A stretch of 52,589 bases of DNA from an uncultured Muribaculaceae bacterium (GTDB lineage: Bacteria; Bacteroidota; Bacteroidia; Bacteroidales; Muribaculaceae). Below are positions 23,982 to 32,856 of this stretch, piece by piece. The notes under the pieces are model-generated. The model was not told the origin of the DNA and did no database searches. It worked only from the letters and a program-made list of their open reading frames with translations. Each line of letters begins with the position of its first letter. Positions within the stretch are counted from its first letter, which is position 1. The position numbers and the translations under genes are program-made. The stretch spans positions 1-52,589 of the forward strand of contig CANQRV010000013.1 of assembly GCA_947626355.1 (NCBI GenBank). The letters are read 5' to 3'.

Positions 23982-25224
23982 CCTTGGCATGGTCGGCCGA
24001 GGGGAGCTCGATGCGGAACACGGTGCCCTTTCCGAGCTCCGACTCCTTGACGAAGATGCGGCCGCCGTGATAGTCTTCGATGATGCGCTTCACGAGAGTG
24101 AGGCCGAGGCCCCATCCGCGCTTCTTGGTGGTGAAGCCGGGTGAGAACACATTCTTGAAATTCTTTCGGGCGATTCCCTTTCCGGTGTCGGCCACCTCTA
24201 TCCATACCCGGTCGCGGTCGGAGCCGGTGGAGATGGTGATGCGCCCCTCGCCGTCCATGGCGTCGACGGCGTTTTTCGAGAGATTCTCCATCACCCACTC
24301 GAAGAGGGGCGTGGAGAGCATCAGGCCATGGTCGTCGGGCGACAGCCGCATCACGATGTCGACCTTGCCGGAGACGCGGCCGCGCATGTAGTCGAGGCTG
24401 CGCTCCACCGTCTCATTGACATATTCGAGCTGCATCTCGGGCCGCGAGCCGATCTTCGAGAATCGGTCGGCGATGACCGAGAGCCGGCGCACGTCCTTGT
24501 CGATCTCGGCGGTGACCATGGGGTCGGTGCCCGAAGCCTCGAGATACTGGCTCCAGGCCATGAGCGAGGAGATGGGAGTGCCGAGCTGGTGGGCCGTCTC
24601 CTTGGAGAGGCCGGCCCAGACGCGGTTCTGCTCCGCCTTCTTCGAATAGATCACCGCGAAATAGATCACCAGCGCGATGATGAGCATCACCACAAGCTGC
24701 ACGTAGGGATATAGGCTCAGGCGGCGCAGCAGTATTGAATCCTCGTAATAGATATACTGATAGGTGTCGGCGTAGATCTCCACCTCGATGAAGTGGTGGT
24801 TGCCCTCGCGCGCGAGCTTCTGGAGGGGCACGCCTCCGGCGGCCTTCTCGAGGCGGGAGGCGAGCCAGCGCTGGTTGCGCTGCGAGAGGTCGGCGAAGGC
24901 CTCGCCGGCTCCCTCCTTGTCGGGGAGGGAGAAATTGCGGTATTCGAGGATATTGTGGTCGGCGTCGGCCACAAGCACAGGTATGGAGTTGTTCTGGGCT
25001 ATTATGGCGAGGAGGAAATCGAAATCGGAGTCGATGTCAGACTTGGCGAGGCGCTCGGTGGCCTTCGCCCAGATGTCCATGCGCTCGCGCTCCTGCTGGG
25101 CGAGCTCCTTCACTATGGAATTGGAGATGAGGAGAAAGACCACGATGGCCGCCATCGAGAGGGCGAGGAAGACGTATTTCGCCGTCTGGCGGCGCTCGTA
25201 GAGTCCGGAGTATATCCTGCTCAT
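23947..25224 (-). CDS. Membrane sensor histidine kinase
   Basis: 425 aa. TM1 about 17-35, a periplasmic sensor of about 135 residues, TM2 about 172-194, then a dimerisation helix with H-box KETAHQLGTPISSL (His212; note HQLGTP rather than HELRTP), N-box MENLSKNAVDAM, G1 DTGKGIA, and G2 GWGLGLTLVKRI. It phosphorylates an unknown response regulator; none is adjacent. It is last in the phospholipid operon psd-pssA-DUF4834-HAD-kinase, with ATGA overlap to the HAD gene, so it may respond to envelope or lipid state (inference). The 3' end overlaps the repressor gene on the other strand. Confidence 0.93.
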   Translation of the reverse strand: MSRIYSGLYERRQTAKYVFLALSMAAIVVFLLISNSIVKELAQQERERMDIWAKATERLAKSDIDSDFDFLLAIIAQNNSIPVLVADADHNILEYRNFSLPDKEGAGEAFADLSQRNQRWLASRLEKAAGGVPLQKLAREGNHHFIEVEIYADTYQYIYYEDSILLRRLSLYPYVQLVVMLIIALVIYFAVIYSKKAEQNRVWAGLSKETAHQLGTPISSLMAWSQYLEASGTDPMVTAEIDKDVRRLSVIADRFSKIGSRPEMQLEYVNETVERSLDYMRGRVSGKVDIVMRLSPDDHGLMLSTPLFEWVMENLSKNAVDAMDGEGRITISTGSDRDRVWIEVADTGKGIARKNFKNVFSPGFTTKKRGWGLGLTLVKRIIEDYHGGRIFVKESELGKGTVFRIELPSADHAKVSTTGKGKSSR

Positions 25225-26126
25225 GGCTTACGGGAAAGGAGGGAGGCGCGGAGGGCGCCCCCCGATTGGTAATCGCGGAGAATGAAGCGGGCCACGGAGT
25301 CGGAGGTGTTGGGGCCGATCACTATGTCGGCGGCCTCCCTCACCTCGGGCACGGCGTTGCCGACGGCCACGGCCACATCGGCCGCGCGCAGCAGCGGGAG
25401 GTCGTTGACGTTGTCGCCGAAGGCCACCACGCGCCGGGCGCCGCAGGCGTCGCGCAGGCGCCGGGCCGCATCGGCCTTGGTGGCATTGCGGGCGAAGACC
25501 TCCATCACGGCCGTGTCGGGGCCGAAGATGTCGTGGTAGTAGAGGGGCGTGCAGTCGTCGCGGCCGCGTATGTCGCGCCACACGGCGGCGGCCTTCGCGT
25601 CGGGCTGCATCGAATAGAGCAGAGCCACGTCGTGGAGCGGCCAGGGAATCTCCGAGAAGCCGGAGGGGGGCACGAGGAAGCGCTTGTAGCGGCTGCCGGA
25701 GCGCTCCTCCATAAACCGGCGCTCCACATCCGAGAGGGGGCCGCGGTGATAGATGTCGATATGGTCTTCCACGAAGACGTAGATGAAGAGCGACATGTCG
25801 TGGCGGGCGTATGCCTCGAGGAGCCCGGCGGCCGTAGCGTCGGGAATCGGCACCCGGCCGGAGAGGGAGCGCGTGTCCTGATCCCAGAGGGCGGCGCCCG
25901 TCATCACGATGGCGGGGAGCCTGAGGGTGACGCGGGCCATCAGCGTCTCGACCGTGGCTGGCGTGCGCGCCGTGGCTATGCTGAAGAGGGCTCCGGCCGC
26001 CACCGCCTCGCGCAGCATGAGCGCCGACGGCTCCGACATGCGGCCGTCGGCGCCGAGAAGGGTGCCGTCGAGGTCGCTGAGATATAACGTGGGCTCCATA
26101 GCCGGGGAGATGATATGCGGTGTCAT
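25221..26126 (-). CDS. HAD-superfamily (Cof-like) phosphatase
   Basis: 301 aa from ATG 26126, chosen because it overlaps the upstream stop as ATGA; ATG 26099 (MEPTLYLSDLDGT) is a plausible shorter start. Motif I is DLDGTL, motif II lies in the SIATARTP segment, and motif IV is GDNVNDLPLLRAADVAVAVG; the cap in the middle makes it a type IIB Cof/SupH-like enzyme. These dephosphorylate sugar phosphates or cofactors; the substrate here is unknown. It is the fourth gene of the phospholipid operon, overlapping the kinase start by 4 nt. Confidence 0.9.
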   Translation of the reverse strand: MTPHIISPAMEPTLYLSDLDGTLLGADGRMSEPSALMLREAVAAGALFSIATARTPATVETLMARVTLRLPAIVMTGAALWDQDTRSLSGRVPIPDATAAGLLEAYARHDMSLFIYVFVEDHIDIYHRGPLSDVERRFMEERSGSRYKRFLVPPSGFSEIPWPLHDVALLYSMQPDAKAAAVWRDIRGRDDCTPLYYHDIFGPDTAVMEVFARNATKADAARRLRDACGARRVVAFGDNVNDLPLLRAADVAVAVGNAVPEVREAADIVIGPNTSDSVARFILRDYQSGGALRASLLSRKP

Positions 26127-26521
26127 TTGCGTCGGCGCGGCTTGATCTCCTCCCACTCGGCGTCGCTAACCTGACTCTCCTCGCGCCACGTCACCTTGCC
26201 GTCGTCGCGGCTCTCCGGGCGCGAATATTCCTTTATCTCTACAAACTCCACATCCTCGGCATACTCCGGCGGGATGATGGGCCCCTGCCGCCGGCCATAG
26301 GAGCGGCGGGAGCCGCGTGTGTCGCCGCCGCGGGAGTAAGCCTCCTGACGGCGTCCCGGGTCGCCGCGGCGCTTCTTTCCGCGCGGGGGCATGCCGGCGG
26401 CGCGGCGCATGTAGTCTTCGGCCTTGCGCGCCATGTAGCGCATGAGCAGCGGGCGCAGCAGCCGGGCGAGGAGCGGCAGCAGCGCGAAGACCGCTATGAA
26501 TATTATAAGCAGCACTCCCAT
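26123..26521 (-). CDS. DUF4834-like small membrane protein
   Basis: 132 aa from ATG 26521 (MGVLLIIFIAVFALLPLLAR). One N-terminal membrane segment, then a basic Arg-rich region (about 40-80) and an acidic end with EDVEFVEIKEY, a pattern I associate with the uncharacterised DUF4834 family of Bacteroidetes. The gap to pssA is 1 nt and the 3' end overlaps the HAD gene by 4 nt. Function unknown; the operon position suggests envelope or phospholipid work. Confidence 0.72.
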   Translation of the reverse strand: MGVLLIIFIAVFALLPLLARLLRPLLMRYMARKAEDYMRRAAGMPPRGKKRRGDPGRRQEAYSRGGDTRGSRRSYGRRQGPIIPPEYAEDVEFVEIKEYSRPESRDDGKVTWREESQVSDAEWEEIKPRRRK

Positions 26522-26522
26522 A

Positions 26523-27221
26523 TCACGAAGGGCGCACGGCCAGAGACAGGACCACATAGAACACCATCAGCCAGAGGAGGCCTCCGACGCCGAGGCAGAA
26601 GACGCAGACCGGGGCGGCGGCTATGAGCAGCCAGCGGGAGGCGTTGCCGCGCCATCCCCAGGAGTGGAACTTCAGCGAGATGATGCGCACTGGGCTGAGC
26701 ATCAGCCAGCACTCCAGCAGGAGCACCGGGATGAAGACATACCACAGCGTCAGAAACGAGACCCCGGAGAGGGCGAGCGCCACGTAGCCGATCCAGAAGA
26801 TGGCGTTGGCGGGCACGGGGAGGCCGATGAAGGTGACGCTCTGGCGGGTGTCGATGTTGAAGCGGGCGAGGCGCAGGGCGCAGGCCACGGGTATGAGCAA
26901 GGCACCCCAGGCGAGGGGGCCGGCGCCGAGCGTGGAGAGGGCGTTGAGCAGTATCATGGCCGGAGCCACGCCGAAGCTCACGAGGTCGCAGAGCGAGTCG
27001 AGCTCCTTGCCGACATTGCTGTAGGCATGGAGCAGACGGGCGGCGAAGCCGTCGAGGAAGTCGGCCACGGCGGCGATGCCGATGAAGATATAGGCCCACT
27101 CGAAGCCTGAGAGGCCCCACAGGGGCGCCGCGCCGCGCCAGGCGCAGATCACGGCGATGCATCCCGAAAGGATATTGAGACACGTGATGCAGTTTGGTAT
27201 CTGACGAATCACAGCATTCAT
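26523..27221 (-). CDS. pssA: CDP-diacylglycerol-serine O-phosphatidyltransferase
   Basis: 232 aa integral membrane enzyme making phosphatidylserine from CDP-diacylglycerol and serine. The CDP-alcohol phosphotransferase motif is perfect: Asp54, Asp57-Gly58, Ala61-Arg62, Gly71, Asp75 and Asp79. About six to seven hydrophobic segments surround it. It follows psd by 11 nt, which places both steps of phosphatidylethanolamine synthesis in one transcript. ATG 27221. Confidence 0.95.
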   Translation of the reverse strand: MNAVIRQIPNCITCLNILSGCIAVICAWRGAAPLWGLSGFEWAYIFIGIAAVADFLDGFAARLLHAYSNVGKELDSLCDLVSFGVAPAMILLNALSTLGAGPLAWGALLIPVACALRLARFNIDTRQSVTFIGLPVPANAIFWIGYVALALSGVSFLTLWYVFIPVLLLECWLMLSPVRIISLKFHSWGWRGNASRWLLIAAAPVCVFCLGVGGLLWLMVFYVVLSLAVRPS

Positions 27222-27232
27222 AATCTATCACA

Positions 27233-27898
27233 TTATATACGGGCCACGCGGGCCACGGGAGTGACGCCCCCCTTCACGTTCTGCCCCATGGCCACGAGCA
27301 CCTCGGCGTCGAGCGGGAGGTAGAGGTCGACGCGGCTGCCGAACTTTATGAAGCCCATGTGGCCGTCGATGTCGGCGCGGTGGCCGCGGCGGGCGTAGGT
27401 GACGATGCGGCGGGCCATGGCGCCGGCGATCTGGCGGGCGGCGATGCGGCGCCCGTTGTCCATCACCATCCCGATGGTGCAGCGCTCGTTCTCCGAGCTG
27501 GCCTTCGGAAGATAGGCGGAGAGGAAGCGGCCGCGGCGGTGGCGCACATACTCCACGGTGCCGTCGACGGGATACCAGTTGGCATGGACATTGAGCGGCG
27601 ACATAAAGACGGAGAGCATCAGGGCGTCGCCGCCGATATACTCATCCTCGCGCACGCGCTCGATGGCCACCACATGGCCATCGACCGACGACACCACATG
27701 GTCGCGCCGATCCCCGCGGTAGGTGCGCTTCGGAGACCGGAAGAAATTGAAGACGAAAAGGTAGACCACCGCCGAGGCCACGGTGAAGACCAGCGGGATG
27801 ACCACCGGCGGCATGAAGAGCCACACCGGCACGTTGAGCGCCGTGAGCACCAGGAACAGTAGTATCAGTATATTTGTGCCTTCGCGGTGTATTTTCAC
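27233..27898 (-). CDS. psd: Phosphatidylserine decarboxylase (GTG start)
   Basis: 221 aa from GTG 27898 (KIHREG follows, the usual opening of the short Bacteroidetes form); a longer frame would translate the promoter. Two membrane segments lie near residues 10-50. The pyruvoyl-forming site is FIKFGSRVDLYLP (Gly187-Ser188, self-cleavage between them). Asp73 in SSVDGHV and His105 in SPLNVHANW complete the catalytic triad. It makes phosphatidylethanolamine from phosphatidylserine. It is first of a five-gene leftward operon with a consensus promoter 46 nt upstream. Confidence 0.95.
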   Translation of the reverse strand: MKIHREGTNILILLFLVLTALNVPVWLFMPPVVIPLVFTVASAVVYLFVFNFFRSPKRTYRGDRRDHVVSSVDGHVVAIERVREDEYIGGDALMLSVFMSPLNVHANWYPVDGTVEYVRHRRGRFLSAYLPKASSENERCTIGMVMDNGRRIAARQIAGAMARRIVTYARRGHRADIDGHMGFIKFGSRVDLYLPLDAEVLVAMGQNVKGGVTPVARVARI

Positions 27899-27943
27899 AT
27901 TCAGGGATGGGGCCCGGTGGTGGAGGGCGCCCGAGAGTAGATG

Positions 27944-27975
27944 CAAAATTACACATTTTCCCGATATATCACAAA
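27944..27975 (-). promoter_or_regulatory. Promoter of the psd operon
   Basis: Read leftward: TTTG (27975-27972), 20-nt spacer, TAATTTTG (27951-27944). Consensus match. Confidence 0.85.
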
Positions 27976-27990
27976 TTTTTGATAACTTTG
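27960..27990 (+). promoter_or_regulatory. Promoter of the lipid-kinase gene, interleaved with psd promoter
   Basis: TAACTTTG at 27983-27990 with a poor -33 (TTTC at 27957-27960). The region overlaps the psd -33 box, so the two RNA polymerases would compete. Confidence 0.6.
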
Positions 27991-28071
27991 CAGCCGGAAG
28001 CGCCCCGGCGCCGCCGACCCACCTGAAATTATCCACAGCAAAAACCAACAACACCAGCACCAGAAGCCAAG

Positions 28072-29055
28072 ATGCCGACCACGACCACCACCCCGAAAGC
28101 CATGCTCATCATCAACCCGATAGCCGGCACACGCCCGAAGCAGGGAGTGGCCCAGCACGTGGGCACCCGGCTCGGCGAGGCCGGCTACACCGTCGACATC
28201 CTCGAGACGCAGGGTCCAGGCGACGCCCGGCGCTTCGCGGCGCGCGGGGCGGCCGAAGGCTACGACATGGTGATAGCCGCGGGGGGCGACGGCACGGTCA
28301 ACCAGGCGGCCTCGGCGCTCTGCGGCACGCAGACCCCCCTGGGCATCGTGCCCCTCGGCTCCGGCAACGGCCTCGCACGCTCCTTAGGCATCCCCTCCGA
28401 CCTCCGGTATGCCACCGACATCCTGCTGCGGGGCAACGTGATGACCTGCGACCACGGAAGGGTGAACGGCCGCGACTTCTTCTGCACCTTCGGCGTGGGC
28501 TTCGACGCCGCCGTCAGCGAGCGCTTCGCACAGGAGCGCCACCGAGGGCGCACCACCTACGTCAAGAACGTGATCCGCGAGTTCCTTAAATACAGCCCGG
28601 AGTCGTATGCCATCTCCATCGGCGGCCGCGTCGTGACGGAAAGGGCCTTCCTGATCGCCGTCTGCAACGCCTCGCAATACGGCAACAACGCCTACATCGC
28701 GCCCATGGCGCGCCTCGACGACGGATTCCTCGACATGATAGTGGTGCATTCCGGCAATGTGCTCGAGAAGGCGCTGGTGGGCGTCGACCTGCTCACCGGC
28801 TACATCGACCGCAACACGCTCATCGAGTCGTTCCGCATATCGTCAGCGGCCATCAGCAGGCTCGAGGCAGGCCCGGCGCATATCGACGGCGAGCCCGCGG
28901 AGCTGGGGACGGTGATCGACGTGGAATGCCGTCCCGCATCCCTCCGGATCCTCACTCCCGACAAAGAGTCACCGTTCAGGCCCATCATCTCGCCCGTGAA
29001 ATCATTTTTCGATGACATACGCTACGACCTCCGGGCCCTTATCAGGCGCCAGTAG
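28072..29055 (+). CDS. Diacylglycerol-kinase-family lipid kinase
   Basis: 327 aa. Motifs of the DAGK/sphingosine-kinase fold: LIINPIAGTRPKQG, GGDGTVNQ (71-78), PLGSGNGLARSLG (94-106), and the C-terminal DGEPAELGTVIDVECRPASL. The family phosphorylates diacylglycerol or related lipids (YegS/DgkB type), recycling them into phospholipid synthesis. It is divergent from the psd/pssA operon, which supports a lipid role. ATG 28072; leader about 75 nt. Confidence 0.92.
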   Translation: MPTTTTTPKAMLIINPIAGTRPKQGVAQHVGTRLGEAGYTVDILETQGPGDARRFAARGAAEGYDMVIAAGGDGTVNQAASALCGTQTPLGIVPLGSGNGLARSLGIPSDLRYATDILLRGNVMTCDHGRVNGRDFFCTFGVGFDAAVSERFAQERHRGRTTYVKNVIREFLKYSPESYAISIGGRVVTERAFLIAVCNASQYGNNAYIAPMARLDDGFLDMIVVHSGNVLEKALVGVDLLTGYIDRNTLIESFRISSAAISRLEAGPAHIDGEPAELGTVIDVECRPASLRILTPDKESPFRPIISPVKSFFDDIRYDLRALIRRQ

Positions 29056-29056
29056 G

Positions 29057-29088
29057 GGCAGACGGGAGATTTCTGCCATAAGATTTTT
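29057..29088 (+). terminator. Weak terminator after lipid kinase
   Basis: GGCAGA / TCTGCC 6-bp stem with 9-nt loop, then ATAAGATTTTTT. Confidence 0.5.
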
Positions 29089-29162
29089 TAACATTTGACA
29101 TTGAAATTAATCAAAGAAAACTATAAAAACCACAAAAAAACAAAACTTTTCTTTAAAATCTC

Positions 29163-29193
29163 TTGTTTTTAAAAATGAAAAGTAATACTTTTG
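29163..29193 (+). promoter_or_regulatory. Promoter of the first T9SS-type giant gene
   Basis: TTG (29163-29165), 20-nt spacer, TACTTTTG (29186-29193). The leader to ATG 29374 is about 175 nt and includes a GAGGCGG-centred inverted repeat (29314-29332); no riboswitch was recognised. Confidence 0.75.
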
Positions 29194-29373
29194 TGGTGAT
29201 TTAATGCACGGCGACACGCGGAGGCTCCGGCCTCGACGCCATCCGCCGCGCCGATTATCCTACGTAAACAGCTACACCGAAGGTTGAATATCATCCCTGA
29301 CATACAGAAACCGGAGGCGGCCCGGCCGCCTCACAGACGAGACTAACAATTACCTATTTATAAACCAACACTT

Positions 29374-32300
29374 ATGCAGATGAAAAAATTCATTACATTG
29401 TGTCTGTCGGCTGCCTTACTGGGCGGCGCCCTCTCAGCGGAGGCCGTCACCCCTGACGAGGCACGCGCGATGATCAAGGAAGGGAAAGCCCTCAAGCTGC
29501 GTCACAACGGCTTCAGAAGCGCCCCCACCGGCATCCAGAACGCTCCCGGCACAACCGGCGTATCAAGAATCGACAACGGCAGGAACGTCAATCCTCTGGC
29601 AAAGAAGGCCCCGCAGCGCATCACTGCCGGCGGCTCCGAAATCTACGCCTGGAGCGTCTATGACGTCAACCAGACCCCTCCGGGCCTCTATCAGGTAGAC
29701 GAGTCATCACTCAGCCTGATGTGGAACGACCCCTTCTACACCGACAACCAGTACACGCTATCGTCGGGCTACCTCAAGGACGACAAGATCTACGGCGCCG
29801 CCGTAGACACATTCTTGGGCATGATCTACGCCTACACACAGGTAGTATGGGACTTCCAGACAGGCGAGGTGCTCTCGCAGGAGGAACTCGACCTCAACAC
29901 GATGCCCTACTTCGCACGTATGGCCTACAACCCCGATGACGACTGCATCTACGGCACAGGCCTCTACGCACCCTACGACGGAGGCGCCACACAGCTGCTC
30001 CTCAAGGCTCAGGCCGACGACTGGAGCCAGGTGGAGGTGCTCGCCGAGCTCTCCAACGAGTCCGCCCTCGGCTCCATATGCTACAACGGCGTTGACGGCT
30101 GCCTCTACGGTGTGGACATGAACGGCGAGTTCGTGAAAATCACCACCGAGGGCGAGATGACTCCCCTCTTCCCCCTCGGCCTCGAGAGCCTCGGCTTCAA
30201 CCCCGGCTACTACTTCGGCCTCATCTACAGCCCGGTGGAGAACGTCTTCTACGCCAACCCCAACGCGGAGACAACATCCTGGATCGTCACCATCGACCCG
30301 GCATCGGAGAGCGTAAACATCCAGTATGAGCTCGCTGGCGGCAACCAGCTCGCCCAGATGTTCACCACCGACGAGGTCGTGACCGACCCGCTGAAGCCCG
30401 CACGCCCCTCGCTGGTGCGCAACGTCTTCATGCAGGGCTCCACAAGCGGCTGGAACATCTACGAGATGCCGACCGAGCTCGCTGACGGCACACCCATCCA
30501 GGGCAACATCAGATACACCGCCCTTCTCGACGGCGAGGTCTACAAGACCGGCAACGCCCGTCCCGGCCAGCAGGTGCGCGTGGTCTACAGGAAGCTCAAC
30601 GAAGGTCCCCGCAACTTCGGCATGTATGTCGATGTAGACGGCCACCAGAGCAACACCCTGTCGAAGAAGGTATGGATCGGCTTCGACACACCCGCAGCTC
30701 CGCAGAACGTGAAGATCGACGGCGACCAGCTCACATGGGACGCTGTCTACAGCAGTGAGAACGGCGGCTACGTCAACTATTCCGACGTGACCTACACCGT
30801 TTACTTCAACGGCGAGATCTTCGAGGGCATCAAGGGCACAAGCTGGACACTCGACCTCCCCGAGGAGGGCGACCTGGCAGTGTATGACGCCATCGTGCTC
30901 GCATGCTACAAGGGCAGCGAGTCGGCCGGCACCCACTCCAACAGCGTGATCGTGGGCCAGCCCCTCACCCTCCCCTACACCATCGTGCCCACCGCCGAGC
31001 AGGCCGCCATCTGCTCCGTGGTCGACGCCAACCAGGACGGAATCCGCTGGACCTACAGCGCTGACAACGAGGCATTCATGATGGGCTACTCGGCAGCCGA
31101 AGTAGAGAACGACGACTGGGTGATCCTTCCTCCGTTCAAGCTTGAGAACGCCGGCAGGTATATCTCCATGGCATTCGACGTGGCAATCCGCTCCACCTAC
31201 TATACCGCCGAGGAGATCGCCGTATATCTCGGCACATCCAACGACCCCGAGTCGATGACGACATGCCTCGTAGAGCCCTTCCAGCCCATGGACGGCGAGA
31301 GCAGCGCCTTCCAGAACATCAACACCATCTTCAAGTGTGAAGAGGCCGGCACATACTACATCGGCTTCCGCTGCACCTCCGCTCCCGACCAGATGGGTCT
31401 CCTCCTGAAGAACATCACCGTGGAGGACAACAACATCACCGACAAGTCTCCCGCAGCCGTCACCAATCTCGAGGCCGACGCAGCCGAGGAGGGCGAGCTC
31501 TCCGCCACCATCGGCTTCAACATGCCTTCGAAGGATATGCTCGGCAACGACCTCGCATCCGACGCAGAGCTCGTGGCTACCGTGATATCTCCCGTTGAGA
31601 CCAAGACAGTGAAAGGCGCTCCCGGCAGCCGCCAGAGCCTCGACATCGCCACCGTGCAGAGCATGAACCAGATCACCGTCTATGCTTCGCAGGGCGCGCT
31701 CAACAGCCCGAAGGAGACTGTGGGCGTCTACACCGGCGTTTACGCCCCCGCAACTCCCCAGATCACTTCCGTGACTGTAGCCGACGACATGTCGAGCATG
31801 ACAATCGAGTGGGCTCCCGTGACCGAGGCAGCCGAGCCCGGAGCATACGTGGGCGACAACATCACCTACACCACCTACGAGGGTGTTGAGAGCATCTTCG
31901 GCACAATGTGGTATGAGCTCGAGAGCGGCCTCACCGAGTGCAGCTACACCTACTCCGTAGAGGAAGGCGCTCCTATGGCGCTCGCCGCCATCGGCGTGGC
32001 ATCGTTCAACGAGGCCGGCAGCACCGGCGACCTGACCTACGGCCAGGGCCTCGTGGGCACGGCCTACACTCTCCCGATCGAGAACGACTTCACAGCCGGC
32101 GAGCTCGCTATCTCGCCCTGGATGTTCTACCGTCCGACAGAGGACTTCACAGGCTCATGGGCCTGGCTCGAGGACATCACGCCGTTCGGCTATGAGGAAG
32201 GCCTCTACGCCCTCGGCGCTACAGGCGAACAGGGTGCGAAGGCAGGTATCTCCATCCCGCGCTTCTCTACAAAGGACGTTGAAAACGCTACCGTTGTTCT

Positions 32301-32766
32301 CCACTTCTACGCTGACTGCAAGGTGACACTCGACGCCATGTGGGTAGGCCAGGGCGATGCGGAGAACATCCAGCTCGGCGAATTCAACGGCGATAACAGC
32401 CCTCGCGAAATCGAGGTATCGCTCCCGACCGAACTGCTCGGCAAGGACTGGGTACAGGTCAACATCATCTGCGAATTCACAGGCGAGGCCCAGACATTCG
32501 CGATGACATACGTAGGCGTGACCGACCAGGCTCCGCAGGGCGGCACGGTATCCGTAGGCAACGTGAAGGCCTCCACCGGCATCTTCGGCGGCAAGGGCAT
32601 GATCACAGTCCAGGGCCTCGAGGGCTCCGACGTGACCATCTCCAACGTCAACGGCGCAGTGGTAGCCAACGGCACGGTACGCTCCAACAACGCCGTCTAC
32701 ACTCTCGACAAGGGTGTATACGTAGTGAAGGCAGGTAAGAAAGAGGCCAAGGTGATCGTTCGCTAA
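29374..32766 (+). CDS. Large secreted protein with T9SS-like C-terminal tail
   Basis: 1130 aa. Signal peptide (KKFITLCLSAALLGGALSAEA). Residues about 60-330 form a repeated beta layout (SLSLMWNDPFYTDNQYTLSS, CIYGTGLYAPYDGGATQLLL), possibly propeller-like. Fibronectin-III-like segments follow (PAAPQNVKIDGDQLTWDAVY), then a jelly-roll, choice-of-anchor-like domain (DDWVILPPFKLENAGRYISM). The last about 70 residues (GGKGMITVQGLEGSDVTISN, ending GVYVVKAGKKEAKVIVR) look like a type A T9SS sorting domain, so export and surface attachment are expected. Either ATG 29374 or 29380 may start it. It shares architecture with the 1485-aa protein at 43581. The binding partner is unknown. Confidence 0.8.
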   Translation: MQMKKFITLCLSAALLGGALSAEAVTPDEARAMIKEGKALKLRHNGFRSAPTGIQNAPGTTGVSRIDNGRNVNPLAKKAPQRITAGGSEIYAWSVYDVNQTPPGLYQVDESSLSLMWNDPFYTDNQYTLSSGYLKDDKIYGAAVDTFLGMIYAYTQVVWDFQTGEVLSQEELDLNTMPYFARMAYNPDDDCIYGTGLYAPYDGGATQLLLKAQADDWSQVEVLAELSNESALGSICYNGVDGCLYGVDMNGEFVKITTEGEMTPLFPLGLESLGFNPGYYFGLIYSPVENVFYANPNAETTSWIVTIDPASESVNIQYELAGGNQLAQMFTTDEVVTDPLKPARPSLVRNVFMQGSTSGWNIYEMPTELADGTPIQGNIRYTALLDGEVYKTGNARPGQQVRVVYRKLNEGPRNFGMYVDVDGHQSNTLSKKVWIGFDTPAAPQNVKIDGDQLTWDAVYSSENGGYVNYSDVTYTVYFNGEIFEGIKGTSWTLDLPEEGDLAVYDAIVLACYKGSESAGTHSNSVIVGQPLTLPYTIVPTAEQAAICSVVDANQDGIRWTYSADNEAFMMGYSAAEVENDDWVILPPFKLENAGRYISMAFDVAIRSTYYTAEEIAVYLGTSNDPESMTTCLVEPFQPMDGESSAFQNINTIFKCEEAGTYYIGFRCTSAPDQMGLLLKNITVEDNNITDKSPAAVTNLEADAAEEGELSATIGFNMPSKDMLGNDLASDAELVATVISPVETKTVKGAPGSRQSLDIATVQSMNQITVYASQGALNSPKETVGVYTGVYAPATPQITSVTVADDMSSMTIEWAPVTEAAEPGAYVGDNITYTTYEGVESIFGTMWYELESGLTECSYTYSVEEGAPMALAAIGVASFNEAGSTGDLTYGQGLVGTAYTLPIENDFTAGELAISPWMFYRPTEDFTGSWAWLEDITPFGYEEGLYALGATGEQGAKAGISIPRFSTKDVENATVVLHFYADCKVTLDAMWVGQGDAENIQLGEFNGDNSPREIEVSLPTELLGKDWVQVNIICEFTGEAQTFAMTYVGVTDQAPQGGTVSVGNVKASTGIFGGKGMITVQGLEGSDVTISNVNGAVVANGTVRSNNAVYTLDKGVYVVKAGKKEAKVIVR

Positions 32767-32792
32767 GCCACTTCCCTACTCCCCATAATCGG

Positions 32793-32821
32793 AAAGGCGC
32801 CTCCGGGCGCCTTTCTTTTTT
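32793..32821 (+). terminator. Strong intrinsic terminator
   Basis: AAAGGCGCC-TCCG-GGCGCCTTT stem (9 bp, tetraloop) followed by CTTTTTT, 26 nt after the 1130-aa gene. Confidence 0.95.
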
Positions 32822-32822
32822 A

Positions 32823-32852
32823 TTGCATACTGATGAAAATTGAGTAACTTTG
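32823..32852 (+). promoter_or_regulatory. Promoter of rnpA
   Basis: TTG (32823-32825), 19-nt spacer, TAACTTTG (32845-32852). The start codon follows only 4 nt later, so the transcript is nearly or fully leaderless. Confidence 0.75.
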
Positions 32853-32856
32853 CAGC

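Noticed and set aside
29194-29373. Long leader of the 1130-aa gene as a riboswitch
   Set aside because: One GC-rich inverted repeat is present but no known riboswitch core could be matched.
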